Positions 25,603-35,931 are shown, counted from the stretch's first letter. The stretch: DNA of 64,000 nt from Phycisphaerae bacterium (GCA_028285035.1 JANQQF010000090.1:1-64000); one strand, 5' to 3'. Made by a program: numbers and translations. The notes: generated from the letters alone by a model not told the origin.

Positions 25603-27081
25603 TCAATCACATAACTCTAAATTCTCATCCTGTAATTCCCAGCACTCATAGTCAGCAAATTGCTGACGCACTCGCTCGGTCAGTGTTGGATTCCAGTCAA
25701 TCGCAAAGACAACAGGGCCATTTAGCGTTGGACTATTCGCGGCAAAAGGGGCAGCAAAATCACTCCAGCTTTCGACATTTTGCACCAGGATGAGCGCAGG
25801 TGGGGTTAGATTGGCTTGCTTAACAGCAGTGAGGGGGGCAGGGGTAATACCATATTTACCCTTTTGAGCGGACAGCAGGGCTGGCGTCGACCAAGTCAAA
25901 TTGTATAGTATCAAACAACCAACGGCGATAAGTGGAATATAGGCTAAACGAGGGTATACTCGGTTCAATGTCTGGCTAAGACTTTGAATTCCCCGAACTG
26001 TCAAAAGTAAGAGTGCAGGCAGGGCATCGTAGTAGTAACGTGGAAAGCCACCATCAACCCCACCAAACGCCCAATAAAAAATGTGAACAAAGATGATACC
26101 ACCGATAGTGCCAAGCCAGAGCCAATCCCAGCGATTAGCCACATGTAACAAAAAGGGGGTTGGCAAAAATATTAGATTCAACCAACCTGGCCAACCAAAT
26201 AACCCCGTAGCTAATGCCTCTAATTTGAGACGGGTGTTAATCCGTAGGGCGATATCCAAGGTGTACCCTTCCGGGCCAATATCTGGACCAAACCCGATAC
26301 GATCATAGGGCCAAACCAACAGGTAGGGATTAAAGCCTGGATCACCACTAATCTGCCACCAATACAGAGGGAGTAAAGCAGAGACAAGTCCGCCACCCAT
26401 TAAAAGCCAAACAATGATCCACCAGGGCACAGCTCGTTGGATAAGCAAAAACAGCAAAAAAGGGCCAATCGCAAGGGCAATACCAAAAGCGGCAAAAGGA
26501 CGAGTCACAAAAGCCGCCCCCAAGCCAGCACCAATTAAAAAACTATAAATTTGGAATTGATAGTATTGACCAGGATGAAGGCTACTTAGATGAACAAGAG
26601 CAAAAAAGGCTAATGTTACCCAGAATAGCGACGCTGTATGGGATAGTAAAGAGCTGGATAAAACCAAAAAGCCCGGTGTGACCAAAGCTAGCCCAGCCGT
26701 CCATACCCCGGATAGTCCACCATAAATCATTTGTCCAATCTTAGCGAGCATTACCAACGTCAAGACCGCCAAGCCCGCATTTACCAGCCAAGGCATCCCC
26801 AATCGCATCCCAAAGCTCAAAAGAAATGGCCACCCTGGGGGATATTTCCCAAAACGCTGGTCCTGATAGTCAACGACAAAAGGTGACCAAAAGGCATCTT
26901 CATTTGGAGGCGTTGGTACCGTGAGACGATTTTGGGCAAAGACTTGAGCCTGAAAAATGTAAGCAGCCTCATCTTCCGAATGCGGCACATGTTCAAAAAT
27001 TTGATCAGCCGTGACCGTAATGCTTAAAAAAGCCAAAATAGAAATCAATAAAATCAAATAGTTATGTCGTGACATGCCCAT
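25603..27081 (-). CDS. GT39/ArnT-like polytopic glycosyltransferase
   Basis: A 492-residue integral membrane protein with about ten to twelve hydrophobic helices. The first outer loop has the acidic pattern HSEDEAAYIFQAQVFAQ, which matches the Asp/Glu site of the PMT/ArnT (GT39, GT-C fold) family that transfers sugars from a polyprenyl phosphate. A C-terminal outer segment of about 60 residues closes the protein. The acceptor is unknown. Its start faces the small gene at 27180 across a divergent promoter region. Confidence 0.8.
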   Translation of the reverse strand: MGMSRHNYLILLISILAFLSITVTADQIFEHVPHSEDEAAYIFQAQVFAQNRLTVPTPPNEDAFWSPFVVDYQDQRFGKYPPGWPFLLSFGMRLGMPWLVNAGLAVLTLVMLAKIGQMIYGGLSGVWTAGLALVTPGFLVLSSSLLSHTASLFWVTLAFFALVHLSSLHPGQYYQFQIYSFLIGAGLGAAFVTRPFAAFGIALAIGPFLLFLLIQRAVPWWIIVWLLMGGGLVSALLPLYWWQISGDPGFNPYLLVWPYDRIGFGPDIGPEGYTLDIALRINTRLKLEALATGLFGWPGWLNLIFLPTPFLLHVANRWDWLWLGTIGGIIFVHIFYWAFGGVDGGFPRYYYDALPALLLLTVRGIQSLSQTLNRVYPRLAYIPLIAVGCLILYNLTWSTPALLSAQKGKYGITPAPLTAVKQANLTPPALILVQNVESWSDFAAPFAANSPTLNGPVVFAIDWNPTLTERVRQQFADYECWELQDENLELCD

Positions 27082-27115
27082 ATTTTAACAAAAATCTTAT
27101 CCCTTGAAAAAGGGG

Positions 27116-27145
27116 TTAACATTTCACTAAATTTTGTGTTATACT
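27116..27145 (+). promoter_or_regulatory. promoter for 27180-29813
   Basis: TTAACA (27116-27121), an 18-base spacer and TATACT (27140-27145) preceded by the extended -10 TG (TGT directly before it). It lies about 35 bases before the start codon of the small gene. Confidence 0.6.
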
Positions 27146-27179
27146 ACGATTACCAATAAATAAGGACTAGGAGATTCTT

Positions 27180-27395
27180 ATGCTAGATCAGATACAACAA
27201 GACTCAAATGATGACAACTCTCCCTCCACCGAAGCAAAAAAGATTATTCGTATTCGCACAGCCTTAAATGGACCGTGGGTAGAGGTTTCTCTACGATATC
27301 GAGGGACGTTGTGGGCTCATGTTGAAGATGACGAACGGAAGTTCCGGGTACAATGGAAAGATGTTCACCCGGATGACAAATTCGATTTCCAATAA
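27180..27395 (+). CDS. small hypothetical protein
   Basis: A 71-residue soluble acidic protein with an ATG preceded by an AGGAG SD and a clear promoter. The middle (IRIRTALNGPWVEVSLRYRG) and end (FRVQWKDVHPDDKFDFQ) look like a small beta-rich fold. I do not recognise it. It overlaps the next gene by 23 bases, which suggests coupled translation. Confidence 0.7.
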   Translation: MLDQIQQDSNDDNSPSTEAKKIIRIRTALNGPWVEVSLRYRGTLWAHVEDDERKFRVQWKDVHPDDKFDFQ

Positions 27396-28842
27396 ATCGA
27401 CGGTCTTCTTCATAGAATTTGTGCTAATTTGTGTAGGGTTTCTTCCGTTTTATCTTCTTTATTGGAACGCCCAATCTGCGGATGCAGCAATTTATTTTAC
27501 CTTTTTCAAAAATTTCTTCACCCTCCCCTTCTCTTTTCAAACTCAGCAGGTCAATTTTGGTGCGACGTCACCGCTTCACGTCATTTTCCACACTCCATTT
27601 TGGTATTTATTTGATGAACCGTGGTGGAGCGGCAGTAAACTGCTCAACTTAAGTTTAATTTCTTTAGGCCTCATTTTTCTCAATCGCATTTCGATTGGAA
27701 CGCTTCAAACCCTCAGCCTCATGATGATCCTAACGGCTTTAAGCCCAATAGTTTTTATCACGGCGGCTCAAGGTTACGAGACACCACTTGCATTTTGTTT
27801 TATTTGTATTCTATGCTGGCTTATATTCCTTCAATCACCGATACCACTTATCTCCCTAACAGGCACCGCATATTTGATTCGGCCGGAGTTCCTTCTTTTA
27901 ACTGTTCCTCTAAGCCTTACAATAATCTACAAATCCAAAAATACAAGAATTTTATTTGGCATATTTCTATTGTCTCTCCTCCCCATTTTCCTTTACCACA
28001 GCTATATGTTTTGGCATATCCAGACGCTTATCCCCAGCAGCATCGTAGCCAAAGCTACAGAAGATACATCTCGTTGGGATCGTTATAGACAAAGTTGGCA
28101 AGCCTTAAACAATATCAATCTAGTAATTTATATGATTTTTGCAGCAACGTTGATATTTTTGCGAAGAACTTGTAAAATTAGCCTAAATCGAAACTTACTT
28201 ATCTTACTGATTCCCCTTCCTCTTCTACATTTCTTGTTCCCACCCGGAGACCAGATTACTCGTTATTTGTTGCCCATTACCCCAATCTTAACAATACTCA
28301 TAGTTCAGATCACAGCGCCGTGGCACAAATTACTGACACCAATGTTCATTGGGTTTTTGTTTTTGGGCATCTATGGAGTTCACTATTTGAGTTTGCAGGA
28401 AAAGCCAATTTATGAGGCGAATGCATATAACAGCGTACTATTACCAGATTTAGCAGAGGAAATGAATGTGTTCACTGATATCAGCGACACAGTTCTCATC
28501 GACCAGCCACAAGCTCAATATCATTTAAATGCAACAACCTATGATTTAAGTGGGGTGATTAGTAGCCCCTTATGGCAAACGCTTTCAAAACAAAACACAT
28601 TACTAGATTTTATCAAGCAAAATAAGATAGGATACATTGTAACAAGTCAAAATTTCGATCAGGCAGGAGGGCAGTATTCTATCCTGAAACAATTTCACTT
28701 TCACAATGAGTCCAGTCAGGTTGGTGATTTTTTCAAAATAGACGATCTATATTTTGAAAAAATCGCTCAAAATCCCAACGAACTCAACCTGCCCTTGAAC
28801 GCAGACTGGCAGGCAGTTTACAAAATCAGTTATGCAGAATAA
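27373..28842 (+). CDS. polytopic membrane protein, probable GT-C-like glycosyltransferase
   Basis: A 489-residue integral membrane protein with about ten hydrophobic helices and a C-terminal soluble part of about 120 residues. The first outer loop contains SADAAIYFTFFKN and a later GATSPLH, a layout seen in GT-C-type transferases and their relatives. Assignment is by architecture, not by a diagnostic motif. ATG 27373 lies inside the end of the 71-residue gene and is preferred to 27319, which would be read deep within it. It overlaps the next gene by 11 bases. Confidence 0.7.
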   Translation: MTNSISNKSTVFFIEFVLICVGFLPFYLLYWNAQSADAAIYFTFFKNFFTLPFSFQTQQVNFGATSPLHVIFHTPFWYLFDEPWWSGSKLLNLSLISLGLIFLNRISIGTLQTLSLMMILTALSPIVFITAAQGYETPLAFCFICILCWLIFLQSPIPLISLTGTAYLIRPEFLLLTVPLSLTIIYKSKNTRILFGIFLLSLLPIFLYHSYMFWHIQTLIPSSIVAKATEDTSRWDRYRQSWQALNNINLVIYMIFAATLIFLRRTCKISLNRNLLILLIPLPLLHFLFPPGDQITRYLLPITPILTILIVQITAPWHKLLTPMFIGFLFLGIYGVHYLSLQEKPIYEANAYNSVLLPDLAEEMNVFTDISDTVLIDQPQAQYHLNATTYDLSGVISSPLWQTLSKQNTLLDFIKQNKIGYIVTSQNFDQAGGQYSILKQFHFHNESSQVGDFFKIDDLYFEKIAQNPNELNLPLNADWQAVYKISYAE

Positions 28843-29371
28843 ACGTATTGCAATTGTTGGTTGGTCCGGCTCTGGAAAAACGACACTCGCTCGACAGCTT
28901 GCAGAAAAGTATCAACTACAATTCGTCGAAATCGATCAATTATTTTGGCAGCCAGGGTGGACGGGAACCTCAACCAATCATTTTAGACAAAAAGTAAAAC
29001 AGGCCCTATCTGGAGATCATTGGGTTGTTGACAATTATTTTATCGAAATCCGGGATATTGTTTGGCAACAGGCCGATTTAATCATTTGGCTTGATTATTC
29101 AATGCCGTTGTGTGTTTGGCGCACTATAAAACGAACGCTCTCTGATTATTTTAATCAAGCTGAAACCTGGGGAGGCAATCGTTTAAGTATTGGGGCTTTT
29201 TTTAACGGGAATCCATCATTATTGTGGTGGGGTTGGCATATATTCAAGACGCGCCCTCGACATTATCCATCAATCTTTCAAGCGCCACAGTATGCCCATG
29301 TGAATGTCATTCGACTTCGGTCACCGCAAGCGACAAAGCAGTGGTTACAGTCCGATAGAGCAGTACCTTGA
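28832..29371 (+). CDS. small P-loop kinase (adenylate-kinase/FlaR-like)
   Basis: A 179-residue soluble protein beginning IAIVGWSGSGKTTLARQLA, a Walker A motif. It continues with VEIDQLFWQPGW and a WVVDNYF motif, as in the family often called DNA topology modulation protein FlaR, an adenylate-kinase-like group whose substrate is not established. ATG 28832 overlaps the upstream gene by 11 bases. The response regulator follows 16 bases later, so all four genes from 27180 appear co-transcribed. Confidence 0.85.
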   Translation: MQNKRIAIVGWSGSGKTTLARQLAEKYQLQFVEIDQLFWQPGWTGTSTNHFRQKVKQALSGDHWVVDNYFIEIRDIVWQQADLIIWLDYSMPLCVWRTIKRTLSDYFNQAETWGGNRLSIGAFFNGNPSLLWWGWHIFKTRPRHYPSIFQAPQYAHVNVIRLRSPQATKQWLQSDRAVP

Positions 29372-29387
29372 AAAGGACGTCAGTATT

Positions 29388-29813
29388 ATGACACAGAACG
29401 TCATTGACCCACAAGATGCCCATGTGCTAATTGTGGAAGATAATCTACAAAATATGATTTTAATCAGTCGCTTGCTCGATTTTCTCAAGGTAGCACGATA
29501 TGAGTGGAAATCATCCGGATGGGAAATGTTTGATGCCATTGAAGCAATGGGACATGTTGATTTGATCCTAATGGATCTTCATCTGCCTCAAGAGAACGGC
29601 TTCGAGCTATTGGCTAAAATTCGCAAAGACCCTGATCTTGCTGAAACGCCCGTCATAGCAGTCACGGCTGATGCAAATCCTCAAACGATGGAGGAAACAA
29701 AACGCGCTGGATTTAATGGCTTTTTGGGCAAACCAATCAATCCAGAGAAGTTTACAAAACAAATCGCCGCGATTTTACGCGGCGATGATGTTTGGGATTT
29801 AGGATTTGTTTAG
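29388..29813 (+). CDS. stand-alone response regulator receiver
   Basis: A 141-residue single receiver domain with no output domain. All key residues are seen: acidic pair in LIVEDN, phospho-acceptor Asp in DLILMDLHLPQ, Thr in AVTADAN and Lys in FLGKPINP. Phosphorelay signalling is therefore likely intact, in contrast to the receiver domain at 1667. ATG 29388 is preceded by AAAAGGAC; the open frame from 29304 is inside the previous gene. It may serve an orphan kinase such as the 1667-4387 protein, but nothing in the sequence links them. Confidence 0.92.
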   Translation: MTQNVIDPQDAHVLIVEDNLQNMILISRLLDFLKVARYEWKSSGWEMFDAIEAMGHVDLILMDLHLPQENGFELLAKIRKDPDLAETPVIAVTADANPQTMEETKRAGFNGFLGKPINPEKFTKQIAAILRGDDVWDLGFV

Positions 29814-29819
29814 GTCAAT

Positions 29820-30878
29820 TTAAAATTTTCGTTTGAAGTTAATAAAGTACCATTGTTTATCATTTTCATTAACATCAAACTGAACATAGTCTGAGACCCG
29901 ATTGCCACTAGCATCTGCCAGATAAATCTGCCAGCTTGTGGACTCAAGGCCTGCGGGCGGTTCAAATTTTGTGTTTCCACTCTTAACAACATGCCCTGGT
30001 GCATTATATCCCTCAAAGAACCACGTTGTTAATGGACTCTCATAGGTCAAGTTGTGATCCAAGCGAGTCCCCACCACTTTATAATCGCCAATCGGTACAT
30101 CATTCTGATCAACGACTGACACATAAACGACCATAAATGAATTTGTCGTTGGGCTATTAAAGAACTCATTGAGCAGGAACGGATAATCTGGGGCTGGTGT
30201 CGGCGTTGGTAATGGCGTCTGAGTAGGCGGCGGAACAGGTGTATTTGTCGGAATTGGTGTCACTGTTGATGTATTAGTTGGCAATGGCGTTGCTGTTGGA
30301 GGCAATGGTGTCGGTGTATTCGTTGGAATTGGTGTTTGAGTCGGTGTATTTGTAGGCAATGGTGTATTGGTTGGGGTGGGCGTACTGGTTGATGTTGGTG
30401 TTGAGGTCCACGTTGGCATTCGTGTTCGGGTTGGTGTCGCAGTTTCAGTTGCCACAATTCCCCAAATCTGATCAGTCAAATTTTCGATCATCCCAGGAAC
30501 TGGGGTACGAGTGGGTCGTCGGGTGGGGATGGGGGCAAATGCCTCAGTATCTGAGCCAAAGTCAGCGGCAGAAATTGCCCCATTTGCGACGCTACTCTCA
30601 CCTTCGTTGAGCGATGCTGATGCAGATGAAACACCACCTTGTCCAGTGTCTGCAGCAGGCACAGCTGCAGAAGAAACAGATGATATACCACTTTGAAATG
30701 GGGTCGGAGTAAACGTTGGTAAGGCCCCAAGCCGTCTTGGCTGTGTTTGGCGAGATCGGTCTACAGACGTTTCACCTATACCCAAATTAGAGGTCAAGGT
30801 ACAGGCTGTGGTAAAAATTAAGACCACAATTAACAAGTACACCGGGATTCTTGGTCTGCGTGTCACAATAAAACCCAC
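29820..30878 (-). CDS. surface lipoprotein-like protein with a Thr-Pro linker
   Basis: A 352-residue exported protein of unknown function. A hydrophobic N-terminus ends in TTAC, a weak lipobox. A low-complexity region follows, then about 65 residues of repeated PTNTP/PTPT spacer (about 160-230), and a C-terminal domain of about 120 residues starting [11 protein letters not shown], containing a [19 protein letters not shown] strand-rich core. The spacer probably holds the domain away from the cell envelope. The overlapping opposite-strand frames come from the repetitive spacer and are not genes. Confidence 0.7.
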   Translation of the reverse strand: MGFIVTRRPRIPVYLLIVVLIFTTACTLTSNLGIGETSVDRSRQTQPRRLGALPTFTPTPFQSGISSVSSAAVPAADTGQGGVSSASASLNEGESSVANGAISAADFGSDTEAFAPIPTRRPTRTPVPGMIENLTDQIWGIVATETATPTRTRMPTWTSTPTSTSTPTPTNTPLPTNTPTQTPIPTNTPTPLPPTATPLPTNTSTVTPIPTNTPVPPPTQTPLPTPTPAPDYPFLLNEFFNSPTTNSFMVVYVSVVDQNDVPIGDYKVVGTRLDHNLTYESPLTTWFFEGYNAPGHVVKSGNTKFEPPAGLESTSWQIYLADASGNRVSDYVQFDVNENDKQWYFINFKRKF

Positions 30879-31305
30879 TTTCTACTTAAAAACAATCAAA
30901 CTTTCCTCAAACTGTAAACAAAAGGTGTTTACAATACCAAGTCTCTTCTCCACCAAGACGTTAAATTCAATCTCTTTGTTTTATATCACAAAATATTCTT
31001 AAAAATTGTGAGTATTTTGTTTTTATTTTGTGGCAAGTATGTTCGGGAGCTAATTTCAGAATAACATAGTTCTGTTTGAACCACGTTTGAAATTAGCCAA
31101 CCCTAAAATTTGTTAATACCTTAAGAATAGCACCCCCACGTGTGACATTCAATAATCAAAAAGGACTAAATTGCGCAATTCAGATAAATGTGATATTGTC
31201 GTCTGTTTTGTTATACGGATAAGATAATCAATCCTTGTCTCAAGGATATCAAGGCTAAATGAATATGTTATTAGAGTTAGATTGTGATTACAGGAGATGT
31301 TCAGA
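30879..31305. other. intergenic region between the surface protein and lysA
   Basis: About 430 AT-rich bases containing the divergent promoters of both genes. TTGTCG (31196-31201) and TAAGAT (31220-31225) with an 18-base spacer could serve lysA; the match is weak. No gene was found. Confidence 0.4.
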
Positions 31306-32613
31306 GTGTCCGAAAAACTGTCAATTTTTCCCAAAGCTACTACCATTGATACAGAGGGATATTTAAGACTCCATAAAAAGCGTCTCACTGCTTTAGCCAA
31401 ACAATTCGGCACACCGCTTTACATATACGATTTGGCAACCGTTCGGCATCAAATTGCTCAATATCGTGAGGCGCTCAGCAATTATTCGGGCCAGACTCGT
31501 CTCACTTATGCTAGCAAGGCCTTTATGTGCACCGCATTAGCCGCTTTTTTTCATCAGCAAAATATCGGTCTTGATGTCGCTTCCGCAGGGGAGCTTTTTA
31601 TTGGGCGACAAGGTGGGGCTGATCCAGCTCAAATGCATTTGCACGGCAACAACAAAAGTGAGCTGGATTTGAAGCAGGCCCTTGACGCTGGCATTGGTCG
31701 GATTGTGGTGGACAATCAAATGGAACTTGCTATGTTAACTCGACTGACTAACGAACGGCAACAATCGGTAAAAATTTGGCTACGAGTCACCCCAGATGTG
31801 GCCGTGGATACCCACGATTATATTCTCACTGGGGCAGCTGATAGTAAATTTGGCTTTTCACTTGCCGATGCTGAAGCCGTTGCGACAAACCTTCTCCCCC
31901 AACCGAGTCTAATTGAATTGACGGGATTACACTTACATCTCGGCTCACACTTTCACGATGTTGAGCCAGTCGCCTTAGCCACTGAAAAACTTTTAGATTT
32001 AGCCTTATTCTTAAAAGAAAAATTTAATTGGGAATTACAAGAACTCTGTCCAGGAGGAGGTTGGGGCATTCGATATTCCCCAGAAGATGGGCCAACACCG
32101 ATTAAACCTTTCGTAGAGGGTTTAGTTGCTGCGGTCACTGAGCAATGCCGTCAACGTCACTTAAAGCTCCCAACATTGGTCTTGGAACCAGGTCGTTCGT
32201 TAGTAGGGCCTGCTGGCATTGCTCTATACACCATCGGCAACCGAAAGGTTATCCCAAATATCCGAACATATGTTAGCATTGAAGGTGGGCTAGCCGACAA
32301 CCCTCGGCCCGCCCTCTATCAGGCACAGTACACAGCGATATTGGCTGATCGTGCGAATGAGCCAGAAACTGAAACTGTCACAGTAGCCGGGTCATATTGT
32401 GAGTCAGGGGATATCTTGATTCGAGAGGTTACTCTACCCCAAGCCAAACCTAGTGATATTTTAGCGATTCCAGCCTCTGGCGCATATCAATTATCAATGA
32501 GCAGCAATTATAATGGAGCCAGACGACCCGCCGTCGTTTTTATCGACAATAATGAGATCCAATTGGTACAGAGACGACAGACTTTTGAAGATTTAGTCAG
32601 ATTTGACCAATAG
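31306..32613 (+). CDS. lysA: Diaminopimelate decarboxylase
   Basis: A 435-residue PLP-dependent fold-III enzyme making L-lysine from meso-diaminopimelate. The PLP-binding Lys is in TYASKAFMC. Other signatures are HLHGNNKSE, HLGSHFHDVEP, CPGGGWGIRY, LEPGRSLVG and the CESGDIL motif with the active-site Cys. GTG 31306 is chosen: CAGGAG at 31291-31296 is nine bases upstream, whereas it would be directly adjacent to the ATG at 31297. It is a monocistronic housekeeping gene within a region of surface proteins. Confidence 0.96.
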   Translation: MSEKLSIFPKATTIDTEGYLRLHKKRLTALAKQFGTPLYIYDLATVRHQIAQYREALSNYSGQTRLTYASKAFMCTALAAFFHQQNIGLDVASAGELFIGRQGGADPAQMHLHGNNKSELDLKQALDAGIGRIVVDNQMELAMLTRLTNERQQSVKIWLRVTPDVAVDTHDYILTGAADSKFGFSLADAEAVATNLLPQPSLIELTGLHLHLGSHFHDVEPVALATEKLLDLALFLKEKFNWELQELCPGGGWGIRYSPEDGPTPIKPFVEGLVAAVTEQCRQRHLKLPTLVLEPGRSLVGPAGIALYTIGNRKVIPNIRTYVSIEGGLADNPRPALYQAQYTAILADRANEPETETVTVAGSYCESGDILIREVTLPQAKPSDILAIPASGAYQLSMSSNYNGARRPAVVFIDNNEIQLVQRRQTFEDLVRFDQ

Positions 32614-32674
32614 CTCCAATAATCGCTAATAATTGGTACATACTTTGTAGCACAGGCTATTCAAACATCCCAAA

Positions 32675-34519
32675 TTAAAATCGTCGACGCTGGGAAGCTA
32701 ATCGGTCAAGCAATTGACGGGTTTCTTGTTCAGTTGTCCCAGCCACACGCCCAACCTGACATCCAGCCGCAACCAACTGGGCCTCCACTGTTACGGGCAC
32801 CTTAGTCGTATCGCCAACAATGGTAACATATTGGGCATATTTAGCCTCTTCAATCGAGAAGCCAATTGTCGGTGTAAAGACTGCAATATAATTAATCGCC
32901 CCACGTAAATCCCATTCCCCCCACGCCTGCACATTATCATGCCACAACAACATGTAATGTCGAATAGTTTTTGCTACAGGTGTCGTAGATACTGATCTTG
33001 TGGCATCCGCCATGCCAATGCCACGGGTGGTGGAAGACCCTCCTGACGGATCTGCACTGGCCATACCAATGCCTCGGGTAGATGATACAGGCTGTGGACT
33101 TAACGACCGACGTAATTGTACGGTCACTCGATAAATCTGCCCTTTATCCCCTTGCCCTGTAAACCAGCGTGGGCCGTGAATCATATCTGCGCGAAGGTAA
33201 TACTGTCCGCCCGTATCTGGTGTGCTTACTTGAGCGGTCATGTTAAATGATTGACCAGGGGCAACATCGTGTGGCAATCTAAACTGTTGAGCAAACTTAA
33301 ATTGGGACTGCGCATCATACCACTGAAACCCAAGTTGGTACGGGGGACTACCAGATGTTGTCCAAGTATCACTCCCAGCGTTTTCCACCTGAACTGTAAC
33401 CAAAATCAGCCGATCCGTTGTTACTGAGGAAGGCACATTGTGGCTGATAAAATTGGTACGATATTTTGGTCCAGATACAGCCGGTGGGTCTACAACAACT
33501 GGGGGCCGCACATCTGGCATCTCTTTCCACGTATAACCAAATGATACCGACTCCTGCAGGTCTCGATGAACCTGGTCTTTGTCATTGAGATTCCATTTAT
33601 CATATGGGGGCCAACGATACAAGGCAACACAGCGAATTTGTTGGTTTCCTGGCTGTTTATTCCACTCATTGACTTCGTGCATGGCATTCTTAACCCAACC
33701 ACTGTTCACATTGGGCCAAGTGTCATCTCCATTGGTTTCAGTCAAATAGATGGGTAAATCGCGGAAAGCCTGCGGAATAATATTTAGCTGATCCTGATAT
33801 GTACGGAAATGAAAGTTATAGTTATGGAACGGCGGGTCCATTTTGTCTTCACTAAAAATCAATTGGGGGTCATAACCGTGGGTATAGGCATGAATACAAA
33901 TGGCATCACAGTTTTCACGGCCAATCGTATTCAAAATATCGCGCAAATAAATGATATAATCGCCTATGTTGCCATTGATTCTGTTTTCGGGATAAATCCC
34001 TTGCGGGTGGGCGTCGTATGGCGTTTCAGGATTCCAGGGGCCAATCGGGCCAACGACCACCTGATCATTCTCATGGCCTCGTAAACTTTTGATGGCTCGC
34101 CGACACATCACATAACATTCGGCATAACGAAGAGGAGTGATAAATTCACGTTCGTTGCTTCCCGGCGCAATCCGAGGTTGCTCACGAGCCAAATTCATCT
34201 CATTCCCAATAATCCAGATATGGGCACCGGGCGAATTTTTGACAAAGTTGGCGACTCGTTGAGAGAAATCACGATACAAGGCTTGACGAGGGATTGTACC
34301 ATTTTCTCCATAATCGTGATTAAGGCGAACAACCACCCCGAAACCTTGATCAGCATATTGTTGATAATTGTGTTTCGTTCCTTCGTGATTATTTGGGTTT
34401 GCATACAAGGCTTCTGTAAATACGATCCAGCCCCTTGCTTCATTACCTACCTTCATTAGGTGTTCCCCACCAGGTTCATGGATTGCGTAAATATATTGAT
34501 TTTCACCAGCGACTGCCAT
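32675..34519 (-). CDS. glycoside hydrolase-like protein with an Ig-like domain
   Basis: A 614-residue protein without a signal peptide. Residues about 1-330 form a TIM-barrel of the clan A glycosidase type: WIIGNEMNL supplies a plausible acid/base Glu and PIYLTETNGDD a plausible nucleophile. About 350-470 is an NBR1-type Ig-like domain (VTVQVENAGSDTWTTSG). A linker holds two copies of TRGIGMA (near 480-510). The final 100 residues (HYMLLWHDNVQAWGEWDL) form a domain I do not recognise. ATG 34519 has GAGGTG about six bases upstream. The sugar substrate is unknown, and export without a signal peptide is not explained. Confidence 0.7.
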   Translation of the reverse strand: MAVAGENQYIYAIHEPGGEHLMKVGNEARGWIVFTEALYANPNNHEGTKHNYQQYADQGFGVVVRLNHDYGENGTIPRQALYRDFSQRVANFVKNSPGAHIWIIGNEMNLAREQPRIAPGSNEREFITPLRYAECYVMCRRAIKSLRGHENDQVVVGPIGPWNPETPYDAHPQGIYPENRINGNIGDYIIYLRDILNTIGRENCDAICIHAYTHGYDPQLIFSEDKMDPPFHNYNFHFRTYQDQLNIIPQAFRDLPIYLTETNGDDTWPNVNSGWVKNAMHEVNEWNKQPGNQQIRCVALYRWPPYDKWNLNDKDQVHRDLQESVSFGYTWKEMPDVRPPVVVDPPAVSGPKYRTNFISHNVPSSVTTDRLILVTVQVENAGSDTWTTSGSPPYQLGFQWYDAQSQFKFAQQFRLPHDVAPGQSFNMTAQVSTPDTGGQYYLRADMIHGPRWFTGQGDKGQIYRVTVQLRRSLSPQPVSSTRGIGMASADPSGGSSTTRGIGMADATRSVSTTPVAKTIRHYMLLWHDNVQAWGEWDLRGAINYIAVFTPTIGFSIEEAKYAQYVTIVGDTTKVPVTVEAQLVAAGCQVGRVAGTTEQETRQLLDRLASQRRRF

Positions 34520-34623
34520 CACGATCACCTCATTGTCAGTATTGGAACTACTCTCTTAACATTATAAGGTAAAATTCTGCTGGGGGAAAGCCATCACCTG
34601 ACAAATCGACATAACAAACTCAA

Positions 34624-35931
34624 CTAATCAGCCCAACTCATACGCTCCAAGGTCCAATCTCGCTCACCCACACCCCACGGGCTGGGGTTAGTATTAATTT
34701 TGGAAATATCAAAGATTTTCTGCGGCTCACCGCCTGCTAGTGGCACCGCCCAAATCCCCCACAAACCATCACGATCCGACACAAAGGCGACCCAATTTCC
34801 ATCGGGTGATAAAGTTGGCAACCCATCCTGAGAAAAAGGGCTGTTAGATAAATTTGTCAGGTTACTACCATCCAAATCAATGACGTAGGCCTCCCAATTC
34901 TGGTCAATTGTTCCGGCAGAGAAGAAAACCTGAAAGCCAGCCGTATCATTTGGGCGTCCATTACCACCAACAAGTAGTGCTTTGCCACCAACACCACCCG
35001 AGGTCCATAAGGCTGATGCAGAGGACACCACATAAATACCGTCATCACCTGAAAAATCGAAAAATGCGATCCGGTCATCATCGGTCCACACCGGAAACTC
35101 GCCGATGCTGACTTTACCAAATGTGGGGATGTCCCGGCACTTTGGTTCATCTTCCGTGGCCGGTTGTCGAATAGAGCAGGGAATAAATACGTGAGGTGTC
35201 CGCCCGCCTGTGCTAGGGTCAATCAATAAATTATTGTTGGAAAAGACATAGCGACTGTTGTCAGGGTGCCAAAATGGAAAGGCATCTTCTGGGTTATCAC
35301 TAACGATACCGAGCCATTCATAGCCTGCGCCCAACATCGCTAACCCCTCACCAAATTGGGCATTTCCTTCATTGTTAATCAACAACCGACCATCCCCAGC
35401 AAAGCTAGGCTGACGGCCTCGTTGATGGATTTGAAACGCCTCGCCACTGACTACATCTAAAATCCAAATGTCATAAAATCCCGCGCCATCATCCACGGGG
35501 AAAGCAATTCGCCCTGAAAGTGGGGCAGGGGTTTCGGTGGGTGTTTCAGTTGGGGCCGCAGTTGGGGGTGACGGTATTGCTGTCTCGGTGGCAGTTTCGG
35601 CTGGTGTGGCGGTTTCGGTTGGGGTTGTCTCTGCTTCGACCGCCTCTGCATCTTCAGAGGTGTCTACTTCATCTGAGGCGTCATCGTCAGCAACAGGTGT
35701 TGGTTCAATCGTCGGTGTTACTTCAGGTGTGGCCGTCGGTGGCGTCGTTGGCACAGGTGAGGGGGTGTCGGTTGGGATCAAAGTTGGTGTTGCGGTCAAA
35801 AAACGAGCTACGATTAGCGTGGGCGTGGGTAGAGACGTTGTGGCAGCAAAAGGCAGGTCGCTCAAGCCGCAAGCCAATCCCCCTACACCCATCAAACAAA
35901 TCACCACTATTTTGCCAAGTTGCTTTTTCAT
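34624..35931 (-). CDS. lipoprotein with Thr-Pro spacer and PD40 (TolB-like) propeller
   Basis: A 435-residue lipoprotein with lipobox VGGLAC at about 18-21. About 100 residues of Thr/Pro/Glu-rich low complexity follow, then a beta-propeller-like half with PD40 repeats, best seen as PTLSPDGNWVAFVSDRDGLWG and GRIAFPVDDGAGFYDIWIL. It is a surface protein, perhaps binding carbohydrate or peptides, but no catalytic residues are visible. The neighbouring genes 29820 and 36056 have the same spacer style. Confidence 0.8.
   Translation of the reverse strand: MKKQLGKIVVICLMGVGGLACGLSDLPFAATTSLPTPTLIVARFLTATPTLIPTDTPSPVPTTPPTATPEVTPTIEPTPVADDDASDEVDTSEDAEAVEAETTPTETATPAETATETAIPSPPTAAPTETPTETPAPLSGRIAFPVDDGAGFYDIWILDVVSGEAFQIHQRGRQPSFAGDGRLLINNEGNAQFGEGLAMLGAGYEWLGIVSDNPEDAFPFWHPDNSRYVFSNNNLLIDPSTGGRTPHVFIPCSIRQPATEDEPKCRDIPTFGKVSIGEFPVWTDDDRIAFFDFSGDDGIYVVSSASALWTSGGVGGKALLVGGNGRPNDTAGFQVFFSAGTIDQNWEAYVIDLDGSNLTNLSNSPFSQDGLPTLSPDGNWVAFVSDRDGLWGIWAVPLAGGEPQKIFDISKINTNPSPWGVGERDWTLERMSWAD

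Noticed and set aside
30180..30460. Periodic repeats resembling a CRISPR or minisatellite
   Set aside because: Six-base periodicity comes from PTNTP-type codons; there are no equal-length unique spacers.
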